NCBI RefSeq assembly: GCF_013433315.1
Contig: NZ_WXVV01000001.1
Span: 372,001 to 436,000, forward strand
Direction: 5' to 3'
Source: Pseudomonas crudilactis
Lineage (GTDB): Bacteria; Pseudomonadota; Gammaproteobacteria; Pseudomonadales; Pseudomonadaceae
Length of the DNA stretch: 64,000 nucleotides
Part shown: positions 44,101-53,055 of the stretch, piece after piece
How positions within the stretch are numbered: position 1 is the stretch's first letter
Layout of the letters: every line of letters starts with the position of its first letter
Position numbers and translations under genes: made by a program
The notes under the pieces: generated by a model
Told to the model about the DNA's origin: nothing
The model's database searches: none
The model's input: the letters and a program-made list of their open reading frames with translations, nothing else

Positions 44101-46709
44101 TCGATGCGCAGGTATTCGTCTTCCACCTCTGCGTCACCGGGATGTGCCGGCCAGTCGATGCCCAGATGACGCAGGAACGCCAGACAGACCGCCACCGCGT
44201 CGTGACTCTGATCCAGCATCAGGTAGAGATCGACTTGCAGGCAGGCGACCTGAGTGCGCTCAGGCAGTGTCAGGGCGCGCCGTGATAAGCGCTTCAAGCG
44301 CGCTTCGGCGGCAGGCAACTGCCGGGTGAGAAATTCGCACAGGGACCGGCCGGACTCCAAAGCGAACAGCAATTGACGCTGACACTCCCACCCTGTGTCC
44401 CCCAGCAGGTCTGAACCGAGGGCGAAATACTTCAGCGCCGATGCGTAGGCCGTCGAAGCCCGAGCGCGTTGCCCCGCCAACAGGTTCAACTGTGCCAGTT
44501 GTTCGCGCTCCTCCTGTTCGTCCATCAACACGGCGCCACGATTGAGCTGGCCAACGATCTCGAAAATCGCTTCTTCGCGCTTTCGTGCTGGCGTCCGCGC
44601 AACCAATATTCGACCGATTCGCAGATGGCTTTGCGCGCGCGATGTTTCTTCAATCAACAGATAAGCCGCTTCCTGAACCCGGTCGTGAACGAATCGATAG
44701 ACGTTATCCTGACGCGTGATCAGTTCATGACGAACCGCTTCCCACAACTGTGAATGAATCTGCGAGGCAGCCACGCCTAGAACGGTTGAGAGCGTGGCGA
44801 CGTCAGCGACGTTGCCCAGGCACGCCAACTGCTGCAAGACTTGCTGCGTCTGGGCGGGTAACCGCGCCAGTTTACCGATCATCAGATCGGCCACGTTATC
44901 GGTATAACCTTGAGCATCAATACAGTCTGCATCCCAGACCCAGCGTCGGACTTCATGGTCGTAGGCCAGCAGGCCCTGCTCGACGAGCGTTTGCAAAAAC
45001 TGAATGACGAAAAAGGGATTGCCCGCCGTTTTGTCCAGAATCAATTGCGCGAGCGGCGCGATGCAGGAACGTTCGGACTGTGACGACTCCGCGAGCAACT
45101 GCTCGATGTGCGACCGGGCAAGGGGCGCCAGAGTCATCTCCTGCACCCGCCCCCCCGCCGTTTTTATCGACTGCAGCCGGGCCGTCAACGGGTGCGAGGC
45201 ATCGACTTCATTACTGCGATAAGCACCAATCAACAGCAAATACTTCACGTCCGACCGGGTCAGTAGCTCCTCAAGCAAGTGGAGCGTGGCGAGATCCAGC
45301 CACTGCAAGTCGTCAAGAAACAGCGTCAATGGATGTTCGGCCCGGGCAAACACGCCGATGAATCTACGCAATACCCGCAGGAAGCGTCGCTGCGCCTGAG
45401 GCGGTTCAAGATCAGCGACTGCGGCCACTTCTCCGATGATCAACTTGAGTTCCGGGATCAGCTCCGTCATGAGCCACGCCTCAGCACCGAGCGCCGCCAG
45501 CAATTCCTCGCGCCAACCGGCCAACTCGGCGTCGCTTTTGCTCAGCAACGTGCGCACCAGGCTTTGAAAAGCCTGCACCAGGGTCGAATAGGGCACATCG
45601 CGTTTGTACTGGTCGAATTTGCCACAAGCAAACAGCCCGCGTGCCGGAATCAAGGTTTGATGCAATTCACTGACCAACGAAGACTTGCCGATGCCCGAAT
45701 AACCGGAGATCAGCACCCACTCGGGCTGGCTACTGACCGTCATGCGTTTAAAAGCGGCAATCAGGGTCTCGACCTCGGATTCGCGCCCGTAGAGCTTCTC
45801 GGGAATCAGCAAGCGGTCGAACATCCCCCGTTCATCCAGCGCAAATTCGCTGATTGACTGCTGCCGTTGCCAGTGCTGCATACAGCGGCGCAAATCCTGC
45901 TCGACCCCGGTCGCGGACTGGTAACGCTCTTCAGCGGTCTTGGCCAGTAACTTCATGACGATCTGCGAAAGCATCTCGGGCACGGTGGTGACACGCACAT
46001 TCGGTGGCATTGGCTTGCGCGCGATATGGCAATGCAACCACTCCATCGGGTCGGCCGCAGCAAACGGCAGCGAACCGGTGAGCATTTGATAGAGAGTGAC
46101 GCCGAAGGCATAGAGGTCGCTGCGCGAATCAATCGAGCGATTCATCCGCCCCGTCTGCTCCGGGGCCATATACGCCAGCGTGCCGGACAACGTCTCGGGC
46201 GGTTCCGGTGCCTGTCGCTCGCGAGGCAATCGCGACGCCAGGCCGAACCCGGTGAGCCGTGCGTGACCATCGTCACAGTTGACCAGAATATGGGCAGGCT
46301 TGATGTCTTTGTGAATCAGCCCGCAGTTGTGCAGCTTGCCCAGCGCTACGGAGATGCTGATGGCCAACCGCAAAAAAGTCTCGGTTTGCATCGGCGCCGA
46401 GAGTAATTCGGCAAGCAGCACGCCACCGGGGTCTTCGAGCACCAGCTGCACTGTGCCATTTTCACGCAGCAACTCCAGCGGGCGAGCCGCCCACGGGCTC
46501 TGCAGTTCATCCTTAAATGAATACTCGTGGGCCAGGCGATCAAGGGTGGTGCGCCAAGGTTGCTCCGCTGCCGTCGAGGCAATGAGAACGTTCACGTCCA
46601 GACCGTCACCCGCACGTTTGCGCCGACAGAACATGCGCTCTCCGTCGTCCCACAGAACCTGCACACCTTCATTCATCGCCATCGCAGCCATTGGTAAATG
46701 CTTGATCAT
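41181..46709 (-). CDS. Giant kinase-like/AAA ATPase/GAF/PAS/histidine kinase sensor
   Basis: 1842 residues. Order: Ser/Thr-kinase fold (about 20-270, HKDIKPAHIL, AYMAPEQTGRMNRSIDSRSD), AAA/NB-ARC-type ATPase with Walker A SGYSGIGKSS near 340 and DDLQWLD, a long TPR-like helical region, GAF (around 1310-1450), PAS (about 1480-1590), HisKA (SIAHEVSQPL) and HATPase (NLMMNALEAM, DSGPGFG, GLGMGLAICRST). Known in Pseudomonas and Burkholderia as a trifunctional kinase/ATP-binding/sensor kinase. The kinase fold looks degenerate: the DFG Asp is Gly (LTGFGLAS) and the catalytic-loop Asn is His. Histidine kinase motifs are intact. Start may be a later Met (46676). Confidence 0.88.
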   Translation of the reverse strand: MIKHLPMAAMAMNEGVQVLWDDGERMFCRRKRAGDGLDVNVLIASTAAEQPWRTTLDRLAHEYSFKDELQSPWAARPLELLRENGTVQLVLEDPGGVLLAELLSAPMQTETFLRLAISISVALGKLHNCGLIHKDIKPAHILVNCDDGHARLTGFGLASRLPRERQAPEPPETLSGTLAYMAPEQTGRMNRSIDSRSDLYAFGVTLYQMLTGSLPFAAADPMEWLHCHIARKPMPPNVRVTTVPEMLSQIVMKLLAKTAEERYQSATGVEQDLRRCMQHWQRQQSISEFALDERGMFDRLLIPEKLYGRESEVETLIAAFKRMTVSSQPEWVLISGYSGIGKSSLVSELHQTLIPARGLFACGKFDQYKRDVPYSTLVQAFQSLVRTLLSKSDAELAGWREELLAALGAEAWLMTELIPELKLIIGEVAAVADLEPPQAQRRFLRVLRRFIGVFARAEHPLTLFLDDLQWLDLATLHLLEELLTRSDVKYLLLIGAYRSNEVDASHPLTARLQSIKTAGGRVQEMTLAPLARSHIEQLLAESSQSERSCIAPLAQLILDKTAGNPFFVIQFLQTLVEQGLLAYDHEVRRWVWDADCIDAQGYTDNVADLMIGKLARLPAQTQQVLQQLACLGNVADVATLSTVLGVAASQIHSQLWEAVRHELITRQDNVYRFVHDRVQEAAYLLIEETSRAQSHLRIGRILVARTPARKREEAIFEIVGQLNRGAVLMDEQEEREQLAQLNLLAGQRARASTAYASALKYFALGSDLLGDTGWECQRQLLFALESGRSLCEFLTRQLPAAEARLKRLSRRALTLPERTQVACLQVDLYLMLDQSHDAVAVCLAFLRHLGIDWPAHPGDAEVEDEYLRIERQLGGRSIEALIDLPPMEDAVALATLEALSKLIVAALHMDGNLPGLAICRAINLSIEHGNSDASCVAYANVPRIAGRRFADYPAGLAFAELGCRLVERRGLERYQARTQLAFLLFAQRWVQPVRTCVAPLRQVFEVANRTGDLPVGAFAGNSLVSNLLATGEPLAELQGEAERGLAYARKIGFGLGIDFIEVQLGFIQMLRGQTRPFGRLEAAPPSDLGNEHRQTSTSLVSACWRSIRRLQASYFAGDYPAATQAGLIAQKLLRSSHAFIEEAEYSFYSALTAAGLCSAASAKTRQASLADIGMHHRQLQVWADLCAQNYASHATLVAGEMARIEGRYLDAEQAYEQAIHLAQNTGFLHIEALANELASRFYTQRGLGKIARMYLQDACYGYRRWGAEGKVRQLEADHPFLRVEQPVLGPTTTIATPVEQLDLATVLKVSQAASSEIVLERLIEMIMRTAIEQAGAERGVLILTQAGEQRIVAEATTRDDTTQLALRDEPVSAALIPQSILFHVLRTQENLFLDDALAEPPFAVDPYVIEHCARSVLCLPLMHQAKLIGALYLENNLSSRVFSPTRIAALKLVASQGAISLVNARLYRDIAVREAKIRRLVDADIIGILFWTTEGEIVEANDAFLRMVGYTREDVVSGRVRWREMTPPEFRDVSEKAMADAVRTGHAPPFEKQYFRKDGSRLPALVGLAILESSQQQGVAFVLDLTERKLAEASNRASEQRYREIQAELAHACRVATMGQLAASIAHEVSQPLASTLASAQAAVRWLTAQPANIEEVRLCLERIVKDANRGSEVLARIRGLIRKSPQPRESVNLNDVIGEVIEITRGQAQKGDVAVHLQLLPGLPRVNGDRVELQQVVLNLMMNALEAMGSTSAGERALGLRTQITETGQVWVSVSDSGPGFGAQSCEHLFTPFYTTKPSGLGMGLAICRSTIEIHGGQLWACANEPCGAIVQFVLPAEMVG

Positions 46710-47008
46710 CGGACACCGTTACCTGGCTGCCAGCTGGCGCCATTGCTAACCGTAGCTGAGAGAAACGCGAAGAAAAAATCGACAGAAAATCTTTGCAGGA
46801 AAACCGATATGCGGCAATCAACCATAGGTGTTAGCAGAGGGGGCAGTTCAACGGATTGTGGTGCGTGCTCCCTGCGCAAATCAAAGATTGCCGCGAGCCC
46901 TGTCGTAGCACAGATCAAGCACCCGGGGATGAACATACGTTCATCGAAAACAGCGAGCAACGCGTCTACCCTGCGGGTTCCGACATAGTGACTACAGGAG
47001 TACCCACC
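46710..47008. other. Intergenic region between giant kinase and small membrane protein
   Basis: No gene or copy of the regulon box seen. It must hold the minus-strand promoter of the giant kinase. Confidence 0.4.
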
Positions 47009-47170
47009 ATGTTCTCGCACGAAAGCATTCCACTGATTATCATCTTCATCATCATGTTGCTGGCCGTGCTTGTGGCCTTTCTGCACCCGGTTCATGCGTT
47101 TTACAGTTGGCTTCGCAGACGAAGGGAAAGATCTGCCGCCGAGATCGCGCGCGAGGCAGATTCGCGCTGA
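47009..47170 (+). CDS. Small membrane protein (53 residues)
   Basis: ATG 47009 with CAGGAG eight bases upstream. One hydrophobic helix (IPLIIIFIIMLLAVLVAFLH), then FYSWLRRRRERSAAEIAREA: a basic cytoplasmic tail. Followed directly by an intrinsic terminator, which supports a real transcript. Function unknown. Confidence 0.65.
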   Translation: MFSHESIPLIIIFIIMLLAVLVAFLHPVHAFYSWLRRRRERSAAEIAREADSR

Positions 47171-47183
47171 CGTTTCGCCTGAC

Positions 47184-47209
47184 AAGCCCGGCGACGCTCG
47201 GGCTTTTTT
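47184..47209 (+). terminator. Intrinsic terminator
   Basis: AAGCCCG (47184-47190) pairs with CGGGCTT (47199-47205), followed by T. Ends the small membrane protein gene. Confidence 0.8.
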
Positions 47210-47561
47210 GCTTCCTGATCAGCGCAAACAAAAAACCCGGCGCCAGGCCGGGTTTCTTCGTTACTCTTCATCCGCGTGGCCAGATGGCTTATTGGCCTGT
47301 GTGCAATGATCCCGCAAGGGGTTGTTTGAAGGTGGAGGATATTGGGGGGGCAAATGTCAGATACATCATTCAAGCCGGACAAACTCGCCCTGGCGTTGAT
47401 TTATCAAAATCTTGTAGCCGCCCTCACAGTCATATCGAACCGGGGAAAGACTGAATGATGTACAAAAAAGAAGGTGTGTAGGCGCGGATAAAGAAAAAGC
47501 CCCGTCAGGTCTATGCCAGCGGAGCTTTCTGATAGGTCTGGAGAAGACCTGAGTGCGTATA
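47210..47561. other. Non-coding stretch next to tRNA-Leu
   Basis: No supported gene. It holds a hairpin at about 47232-47256 (AACCCGGC/GCCGGGTT) and a minus-strand terminator at 47487-47528 (AAAGCTCCG/CGGGGCTTT on that strand, then T) behind tRNA-Leu. Confidence 0.5.
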
Positions 47562-47648
47562 TGGTGCCCGAAGCCGGAATCGAACCGGCACGCCCTTACG
47601 AGCGGGGGATTTTAAGTCCCATGCGTCTACCAGTTTCGCCATTCGGGC
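47562..47648 (-). tRNA. tRNA-Leu (anticodon TAA)
   Basis: 87 nt including the encoded CCA. On the minus strand it begins GCCCGAATGGCGAAACTGGT and the anticodon loop CTTAAAA gives anticodon TAA. Long variable arm as expected for Leu; GGTTCGATTCC in the T arm. Confidence 0.96.
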
Positions 47649-47798
47649 GGTAGCGCGGTTTTGCTCTCTTCAACCGCCGATTCGCAATCCTGACAGGATC
47701 GGGCTTTGGCAGCAGAGCGGGAAATATATACATCACTTCCCGGTGACGCAAGTTCGCAGTGGCCGCTTTTCAAAACTAAATCTTGCAGTGCACTGGAA

Positions 47799-47835
47799 AT
47801 AAAAAAGCTCCGTAAATCATGGATCTACGGAGCTT
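47799..47835 (-). terminator. Intrinsic terminator after tRNA-Cys
   Basis: AAGCTCCGTA (47805-47814) pairs with TACGGAGCTT (47826-47835). On the minus strand it is followed by a T-run. It ends part of the tRNA transcript 9 bases after tRNA-Cys. Confidence 0.85.
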
Positions 47836-47843
47836 GTTTATAG

Positions 47844-47917
47844 TGGAGGCCGAGGTCGGAATCGAACCGGCGTAGGTGGATTTGCAATCCACTGCATAAC
47901 CATTTTGCTACTCGGCC
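47844..47917 (-). tRNA. tRNA-Cys (anticodon GCA)
   Basis: 74 nt with CCA. The acceptor stem GGCCGAG pairs with CTCGGCC; the anticodon loop TTGCAAA gives GCA. T arm GGTTCGATTCC. Confidence 0.96.
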
Positions 47918-47962
47918 TCAAAGCATTTGCTGTCAGTAGCACAACAACAAACACGTACAAAC

Positions 47963-48038
<76 letters not shown>

Positions 48039-48098
48039 TTGGTGTGGCGCATTCTATAGATTTCAGAAGCCCCGTCAACCCTTTGATTCAAAAAAGTT

Positions 48099-48659
48099 TT
48101 ATTTCTTTTCAACATCGGTTTTCAGATGTGGCCAGGCCGCGCGGAGGTATTGAACCATCGACCATAAAGTCAGGCCTGCGGACACCATCAACAATGCGTA
48201 ACCCAATACCACCCAGAAGCTGAAGTCCTTTGGATTGGCCAACAGGATTACCAGTGCCAGCATCTGCGCAGCGGTTTTCCATTTGCCCAGGTTCGAGACT
48301 GCGACGTGAGCACGGGCGCCAAGTTCGGCCATCCATTCACGCAGTGCCGAAACGACGATCTCGCGACCAATGATGACGGCCGCAGGCAAAGTCAGCCACA
48401 GATTGCCGTGCTCCTGCACCAGCAGCACCAATGCCACGGCGACCATGAGTTTGTCGGCCACCGGATCGAGAAACGCACCGAACGGAGTGCTTTGTTCGAG
48501 GCGGCGCGCCAGGTAGCCGTCCAGCCAATCAGTCGCTGCCGCAAAGGCAAACACCGAGGCGGAGGCCATGTAACTCCACTGATAAGGCAGATAGAACAGC
48601 AAAATGAAGATCGGAATGAGCAGAACACGTAGAACGGTAATCAGATTAGGGATATTCAT
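48099..48659 (-). CDS. pgsA: CDP-diacylglycerol--glycerol-3-phosphate 3-phosphatidyltransferase
   Basis: 186 residues from ATG 48659 ([18 protein letters not shown]); an upstream in-frame GTG is possible. Integral inner-membrane enzyme of phosphatidylglycerol synthesis. It has the CDP-alcohol phosphotransferase motif with its four Asp residues: [10 protein letters not shown] then GAFLDPVAD. It ends the gacA-uvrC-pgsA operon. Confidence 0.95.
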   Translation of the reverse strand: MNIPNLITVLRVLLIPIFILLFYLPYQWSYMASASVFAFAAATDWLDGYLARRLEQSTPFGAFLDPVADKLMVAVALVLLVQEHGNLWLTLPAAVIIGREIVVSALREWMAELGARAHVAVSNLGKWKTAAQMLALVILLANPKDFSFWVVLGYALLMVSAGLTLWSMVQYLRAAWPHLKTDVEKK

Positions 48660-48691
48660 CGGCACAACTGGCTACGAGGTGAAGGGGCATT

Positions 48692-50515
48692 CTACTCGCT
48701 ATGCAGGTTTGCATAAATCGACTCTGCGAGCTTTTTACTGATCCCCGGGGCTTTGGCGATCTCTTCGATGCTTGCACGAGTCAGCTCCTGCAATCCACCA
48801 AAATGTTTCAACAAGTCGCGACGTCGGGTCGGCCCGACCCCCGCAACGCCTTCCAGGGTTGACGTACGACGGGTCTTGCCGCGACGTGCGCGGTGTCCGG
48901 TAATTGCAAAACGGTGAGCCTCATCGCGGATCTGCTGAATAAGGTGCAATGCCGGCGAGTCACCGCGCAACGTAAACTCGTGCGCTGCATCATTCAGATA
49001 CAACGTTTCGAAGCCAGCCTTGCGTGTAGCGCCTTTGGCGACACCCAACAAGATCAGATCCGGTACCGCCAACTCGTTGAGCACATCACGAGCCATCGAG
49101 AGCTGACCCTTGCCGCCGTCGACCAACAGAATGTCCGGCAATTTGCCCTCGCCTTCCTTGAGTTTGCTGAAGCGTCGCGTCAGGGCCTGGTGCATGGCAG
49201 CATAGTCGTCACCCGCCGTAACACCCTCGATGTTGTAGCGTCGATAATCCGATTTGATCGCACCTTCCGGGCCAAAGACCACGCACGAAGCGACTGTCGC
49301 CTCACCACTGGAGTGACTGATGTCGTAGCACTCCAGACGTTGTGGTGGCTCATCCAGCTTCAATACTTCAGCCAAGGCCTCAAAACGCGCGGCGGTGTGC
49401 TGACGATTGGCCAAGCGAGCGCTCAATGCCTGTTCCGCATTAGTAACGGCCAACTGCTGCCAACGCGCGCGGGTGCCGCGCACCCGATGACTGATGGCCA
49501 GTTCACGGCCACGCAGTTCATGAATCGCCTCGATCAATGTCGGAAAATCCTCGTGCACGACGTTGACGATAAGTTCGCTAGGCAAGTCGCGTTCCGGACT
49601 ACTGATGAAGTACTGCCCGAGAAACGCCGCCATCACTTCAGAGACGTCTTCTTCGATCCCGACTTGCGGGAAGAAATTCTTGCTGCCCAACACGCGCCCG
49701 CCACGAACGCTGATCAGATGTACGCAGGCACCGCCCGGGTTGACGAATGCGGCGATGACATCGATGTCACCGGTGCCACCTTCCATGCTCTGTTGATCCT
49801 GCACCCGGCGCAGCAATGCGATCTGGTCACGCAACTCGGCGGCACGCTCGAACTCAAGGTTGATGGCGGCCTCTTCCATCGCCGTAGACAGCTCGTTAGT
49901 CAGCGCATGGCTGCGACCTTCAAGGAACATCACCGAGTGACGCACGTCTTCGGCGTACACATCCGGCTCGACCAGCCCGACACAAGGCGCTTTGCATCGC
50001 TTGATCTGATACTGCAAACAAGGACGGGTGCGGTTCTTGTAGTAACTGTCTTCACACTGGCGAACGAAAAAGGTCTTTTGCAACAGGCTCAGGCTTTCGC
50101 GGATGGCGCCGGCGCTCGGATAGGGCCCGAAGTATTTGCCCTTGGCCTTTTTTGCCCCGCGATGAATGCTCAGGCGTGGAAACTGACCGTCGGACAGAAA
50201 GACATAAGGGTAGGATTTGTCGTCGCGCAACAGGATGTTGTACGGCGGCCGCCATTCCTTGATCAGAGTCTGTTCAAGCAGCAACGCTTCGGTTTCGTTG
50301 GCGGTGATGGTCGTTTCGACCTGAGCGATGCGCCCGACCAAAGCAGCCGTTTTCGGCGCAAGACCCGTCTTGCGAAAGTAGCTCGCCAGGCGTTTCTTGA
50401 GGTTCTTGGCCTTGCCGACGTACAGCAGACGCGCATCGCTATCGAACATGCGATAGACGCCGGGGCGCCCGCTGACAGTTGACAGGAAAGCGCCGGAATC
50501 GAATGTTTCAGTCAT
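48692..50515 (-). CDS. uvrC: Excinuclease ABC subunit C
   Basis: 607 residues. N-terminal GIY-YIG endonuclease ([19 protein letters not shown]), a Cys-rich linker region, UVR motif around 205-240, RNase H-like C-terminal nuclease ([28 protein letters not shown]), and a C-terminal helix-hairpin-helix ([20 protein letters not shown]). Makes both incisions in nucleotide excision repair. Only 2 bases separate it from gacA, so they are coupled. Confidence 0.96.
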   Translation of the reverse strand: MTETFDSGAFLSTVSGRPGVYRMFDSDARLLYVGKAKNLKKRLASYFRKTGLAPKTAALVGRIAQVETTITANETEALLLEQTLIKEWRPPYNILLRDDKSYPYVFLSDGQFPRLSIHRGAKKAKGKYFGPYPSAGAIRESLSLLQKTFFVRQCEDSYYKNRTRPCLQYQIKRCKAPCVGLVEPDVYAEDVRHSVMFLEGRSHALTNELSTAMEEAAINLEFERAAELRDQIALLRRVQDQQSMEGGTGDIDVIAAFVNPGGACVHLISVRGGRVLGSKNFFPQVGIEEDVSEVMAAFLGQYFISSPERDLPSELIVNVVHEDFPTLIEAIHELRGRELAISHRVRGTRARWQQLAVTNAEQALSARLANRQHTAARFEALAEVLKLDEPPQRLECYDISHSSGEATVASCVVFGPEGAIKSDYRRYNIEGVTAGDDYAAMHQALTRRFSKLKEGEGKLPDILLVDGGKGQLSMARDVLNELAVPDLILLGVAKGATRKAGFETLYLNDAAHEFTLRGDSPALHLIQQIRDEAHRFAITGHRARRGKTRRTSTLEGVAGVGPTRRRDLLKHFGGLQELTRASIEEIAKAPGISKKLAESIYANLHSE

Positions 50516-50517
50516 GG

Positions 50518-51159
50518 TCAGAGGCTGGCATCAACCATGCCGTGACGAACCGCCAGAAGCGTCAACTCGACATCGCTGCTGATCGAAAGCTTCTCGAAAA
50601 TACGGTAGCGATAGGTGTTGACGGTTTTCGGCGACAGACACAACTTGTCGGAAATGATCTGGACCTTCTGACAACCGACAATCATCAACGCGATCTGGAT
50701 TTCTCGCTCGGACAAGGCGTCGAAAGGCGAATCGTTGGACGGTTGAAACGACTTGATCGCCAGTTGCTGGGCAATCTGCGGACTGATATAGCGCTGCCCG
50801 GCAAAAACCAGCCGAATGGCTTGCACCATCTCCGGCAAGCCGGCGCCCTTGGTCAGATAACCCGCAGCGCCAGCCTGCAGCAACCGCGTAGGAAAAGGAT
50901 CCTCTTCGCACACCGTAACAGCGACCACTTTGATGTCCGGATGGCTGCGCAGCAGTTTTCGCGTGGCCTCCAGGCCGCCGATGCCGGGCATCTTGACGTC
51001 CATCAGCACCACATCGGGTTTCAACTCTCGGGCCTTGATCAGGGATTCTTCCCCGGATTCGGCCTGGCCCACCACCTGCAAGCCATCAATATCGGCCAGC
51101 ATCCGTGTAATGCCTGTACGAACGAGATCATGGTCATCGACCACTAGCACCCTAATCAA
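50518..51159 (-). CDS. gacA: GacA/UvrY response regulator
   Basis: 213 residues starting at a TTG ([16 protein letters not shown]) with GAGGT six bases upstream. REC acceptor Asp in [13 protein letters not shown], Lys in YLTKGAG; LuxR HTH with [16 protein letters not shown] and [16 protein letters not shown]. Partner of GacS; activates rsm small RNAs that control secondary metabolism and biocontrol traits in fluorescent Pseudomonas. It may influence expression of the pap cluster, but no direct site is visible. Confidence 0.95.
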   Translation of the reverse strand: MIRVLVVDDHDLVRTGITRMLADIDGLQVVGQAESGEESLIKARELKPDVVLMDVKMPGIGGLEATRKLLRSHPDIKVVAVTVCEEDPFPTRLLQAGAAGYLTKGAGLPEMVQAIRLVFAGQRYISPQIAQQLAIKSFQPSNDSPFDALSEREIQIALMIVGCQKVQIISDKLCLSPKTVNTYRYRIFEKLSISSDVELTLLAVRHGMVDASL

Positions 51160-51286
51160 GCAGACACCTCGCGATATGGTCTTATTGGGATGCCGGACAC
51201 CTTAGCAAAAAGTGCCCGACAGACCTAGCGGAAAGCCGCATTTAAAAAGTTTCAATTAATCATTGAGGGCTTGCCGGCCGTGGGTT

Positions 51287-51730
51287 TCAGAGCACAGGTG
51301 TACTGATATCCAGCTGCATTCGCAGAAAACACTCGTCCTCGCCCTGTACACGTAGTCCTTTTCTTTCGTACAAGTTTCTTGCCGGATTATTTTCGAACAC
51401 GGTAAGGCGCAGAGCTCGGCGCCTTTCTTTAACGGCTATGTCGATAACCTGATCAATCGCCCAGGAACCAGCGCCCTGCCCCTGAAACGCTTCAGCAATC
51501 TGCAATTCCCGAATGTAGAGTGCACGCAGATCCCGGCTGAGACTGAGAAACCCCAGCGCCAGCTCACCCCGCACTATCAGCCAGTTCTGTCGCCCTGGCC
51601 ACGCTACGTCAAACGCTTCATCCTGCCATAACAGGTCATGGTGAATGTAGTAACGCAGCATGTTCTGACAGGTGAGATCGCGGGCAAATCCCAGGTCCTC
51701 TGGAGCGGCAAGACGTAAGCGGAATGTCAT
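51287..51730 (-). CDS. GNAT-family N-acetyltransferase
   Basis: 147 residues from ATG 51730 overlapping the preceding gene's stop (ATGA). GNAT core with ELQIAEAFQGQGAGSWAIDQ (acetyl-CoA pyrophosphate loop QGQGAG) and LRLTVFENNPARNLYERKGL. Substrate unknown. Cotranscribed with the nitrilase-family gene. Confidence 0.85.
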   Translation of the reverse strand: MTFRLRLAAPEDLGFARDLTCQNMLRYYIHHDLLWQDEAFDVAWPGRQNWLIVRGELALGFLSLSRDLRALYIRELQIAEAFQGQGAGSWAIDQVIDIAVKERRRALRLTVFENNPARNLYERKGLRVQGEDECFLRMQLDISTPVL

Positions 51731-52488
51731 CGGGCTTGTGTAACAGGAACAACCCGTCCCTGCCATACACCTTCATTACGCTGAGCGACGACCAGAAGAT
51801 CGCCCGTCCCCGGAGCTGCAACAATTAGCGAACCGTCTTCAGACCAGATGCAACTGCGCCCGGCGGATTGCCAACCGCCGGTCAGCCCACCGTGATTGGC
51901 CATTAGCACAGCCATCGAGTGTTGCCGGGCGTAGCCCTGAAGTATTGCCGTATCGACTGCGTAACCTTTCTCGCTGATCAATACACCGGCTGCGTACAGG
52001 TCAGCGCCCTGATCGGCGGCCGCCGCGGCATGGCTGGCATGCGTGAAATCGGCGCACACCGCCAACGCGACAACGTCCCCGTCAATATTCCGCGTCGGGC
52101 CACCGAAACCGGGTGCAAAAACAAGTTCCTCGCCCGTGTGCAAATGCTGCTTGCTGTACACGCCGAGAGAACCATCCGCGCCCAGAACCAGAGCGCCGAT
52201 CAGCGCTGAAACACTGCCCTCCAACCGGATGGGCATACCGACAACGGCAGTTACCCCAAGCTTTCGGGCCAAATCCCTAAGAGGTTGCAACACGGCATCT
52301 TGCGGTTCGATCGCCAAAGCTGCGGCGGTTTCTCCCTCATAGCCAGTCAGCGACAACTCGGGAAAAACCAGTAGCTCAACACCCTGCTCCGCTGCTGCCT
52401 CAATGAAGCGGCAATGTCGGGCAATGTTCCCGGGGAGGTCGCCAGCAAGGGAGAGGCTTTGGGCAGCGGCAATGGTCAGTGTCGACAC
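51727..52488 (-). CDS. Carbon-nitrogen hydrolase (nitrilase superfamily)
   Basis: 253 residues with the Glu-Lys-Cys triad: ELLVFPELSLTGYEGE (Glu), YSKQHLHTGEE (Lys) and VALAVCADFTHAS (Cys). The superfamily hydrolyses amides or nitriles and is cytoplasmic. The specific substrate is not readable; omega-amidase or carbamoylase subtypes are both possible. Coupled to the GNAT gene. Confidence 0.88.
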   Translation of the reverse strand: MSTLTIAAAQSLSLAGDLPGNIARHCRFIEAAAEQGVELLVFPELSLTGYEGETAAALAIEPQDAVLQPLRDLARKLGVTAVVGMPIRLEGSVSALIGALVLGADGSLGVYSKQHLHTGEELVFAPGFGGPTRNIDGDVVALAVCADFTHASHAAAAADQGADLYAAGVLISEKGYAVDTAILQGYARQHSMAVLMANHGGLTGGWQSAGRSCIWSEDGSLIVAAPGTGDLLVVAQRNEGVWQGRVVPVTQAR

Positions 52489-52639
52489 GTTTCATCCTTG
52501 GCAATCAAACAATACGCTGAGTGTCGCCACTCTTGCCCAAATCAGGCAATAGGCATCTTGTTGATAACGCGATAGCAATTTCTGATTGCTGAGCCACATC
52601 GGCCTCTAGTAAGCTCGGCCCATTCATCGGAGACAGATC

Positions 52640-52768
52640 ATGTTCAGCACCCTTTCACAGCTTCGTACCGCCAGCGCCCTGCGCTCGGTTGCGGCTGTCC
52701 GGGTGAATGACGTTTGCGCTCCGGTCAGCTTTTATTTTGGGTATTGGTTTAGCCACTGGCGCGCCTGA
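52640..52768 (+). CDS. Leader peptide 1, Phe/Tyr/Trp-rich, for DAHP synthase attenuation
   Basis: A 42-residue reading frame with CGGAGA seven bases upstream of the ATG. Its end, SFYFGYWFSHWRA, holds three Phe, two Tyr and two Trp in ten residues (codons 31-40). A perfect intrinsic terminator lies 47 bases after its stop. Ribosome stalling on charged-tRNA shortage would be expected to stop terminator formation, as in known pheA/trp leaders. The segment CCGGTC at 52721-52726, inside the leader, copies the 5' arm core of the terminator and could compete for its 3' arm; that detail is inference. Confidence 0.8.
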   Translation: MFSTLSQLRTASALRSVAAVRVNDVCAPVSFYFGYWFSHWRA

Positions 52769-52815
52769 TACCCAAACGGCGCCCATAATAACGGGTCGCC
52801 TACCAGAGATTTCTC

Positions 52816-52854
52816 AACCCCCGGTCGGCCTCCCGACCGGGGGTTTTGTTTTTT
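52816..52854 (+). terminator. Attenuator terminator before DAHP synthase
   Basis: AACCCCCGGTCGG (52816-52828) pairs perfectly with CCGACCGGGGGTT (52833-52845), followed by a T-rich run to 52854. Very stable; located between leader peptide 1 and leader peptide 2, upstream of the DAHP synthase gene. Confidence 0.9.
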
Positions 52855-52902
52855 CAAGCCCGAATTTTCAGTAATACACCAGACACTTTGAGGACTCACG
52901 AA

Positions 52903-53055
52903 ATGAACTACGCCACTTATTACCGTTACGACAGCTTTAGCGCCTGGCGATTTACCAGCCTCCGCTCGGGACAGCCTGCCGCCTCCGATCGGTCACCTAC
53001 AGGTGGCAAACACGCCCACATTGCCAATACGGCCAATTGTCGAACACCCCAGTAG
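52903..53055 (+). CDS. Leader peptide 2, Tyr-rich, after the attenuator
   Basis: A 50-residue frame, ATG 52903 with TGAGGA upstream, beginning MNYATYYRYDSFSAWRF: four Tyr, two Phe and one Trp in the first 17 residues, then a Ser/Pro/Gly-rich tail. Its stop is 47 bases before the DAHP synthase ATG. The early aromatic cluster suggests a second translational sensor. No clear terminator lies between it and the enzyme, so it may act on translation or RNA stability. Confidence 0.65.
   Translation: MNYATYYRYDSFSAWRFTSLRSGQPAASDRSPTGGKHAHIANTANCRTPQ

Noticed and set aside
42441..44285. Large plus-strand frames inside the giant sensor gene
   Set aside because: The minus-strand frame is continuous over 1842 codons with recognisable domains.
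47210..47561. Genomic island or attachment site at tRNA-Leu
   Set aside because: No integrase, no repeat of the tRNA 3' end and no foreign genes are seen beside it.
48893..50482. Long plus-strand frame over uvrC
   Set aside because: uvrC has all family motifs; the antisense frame has none.
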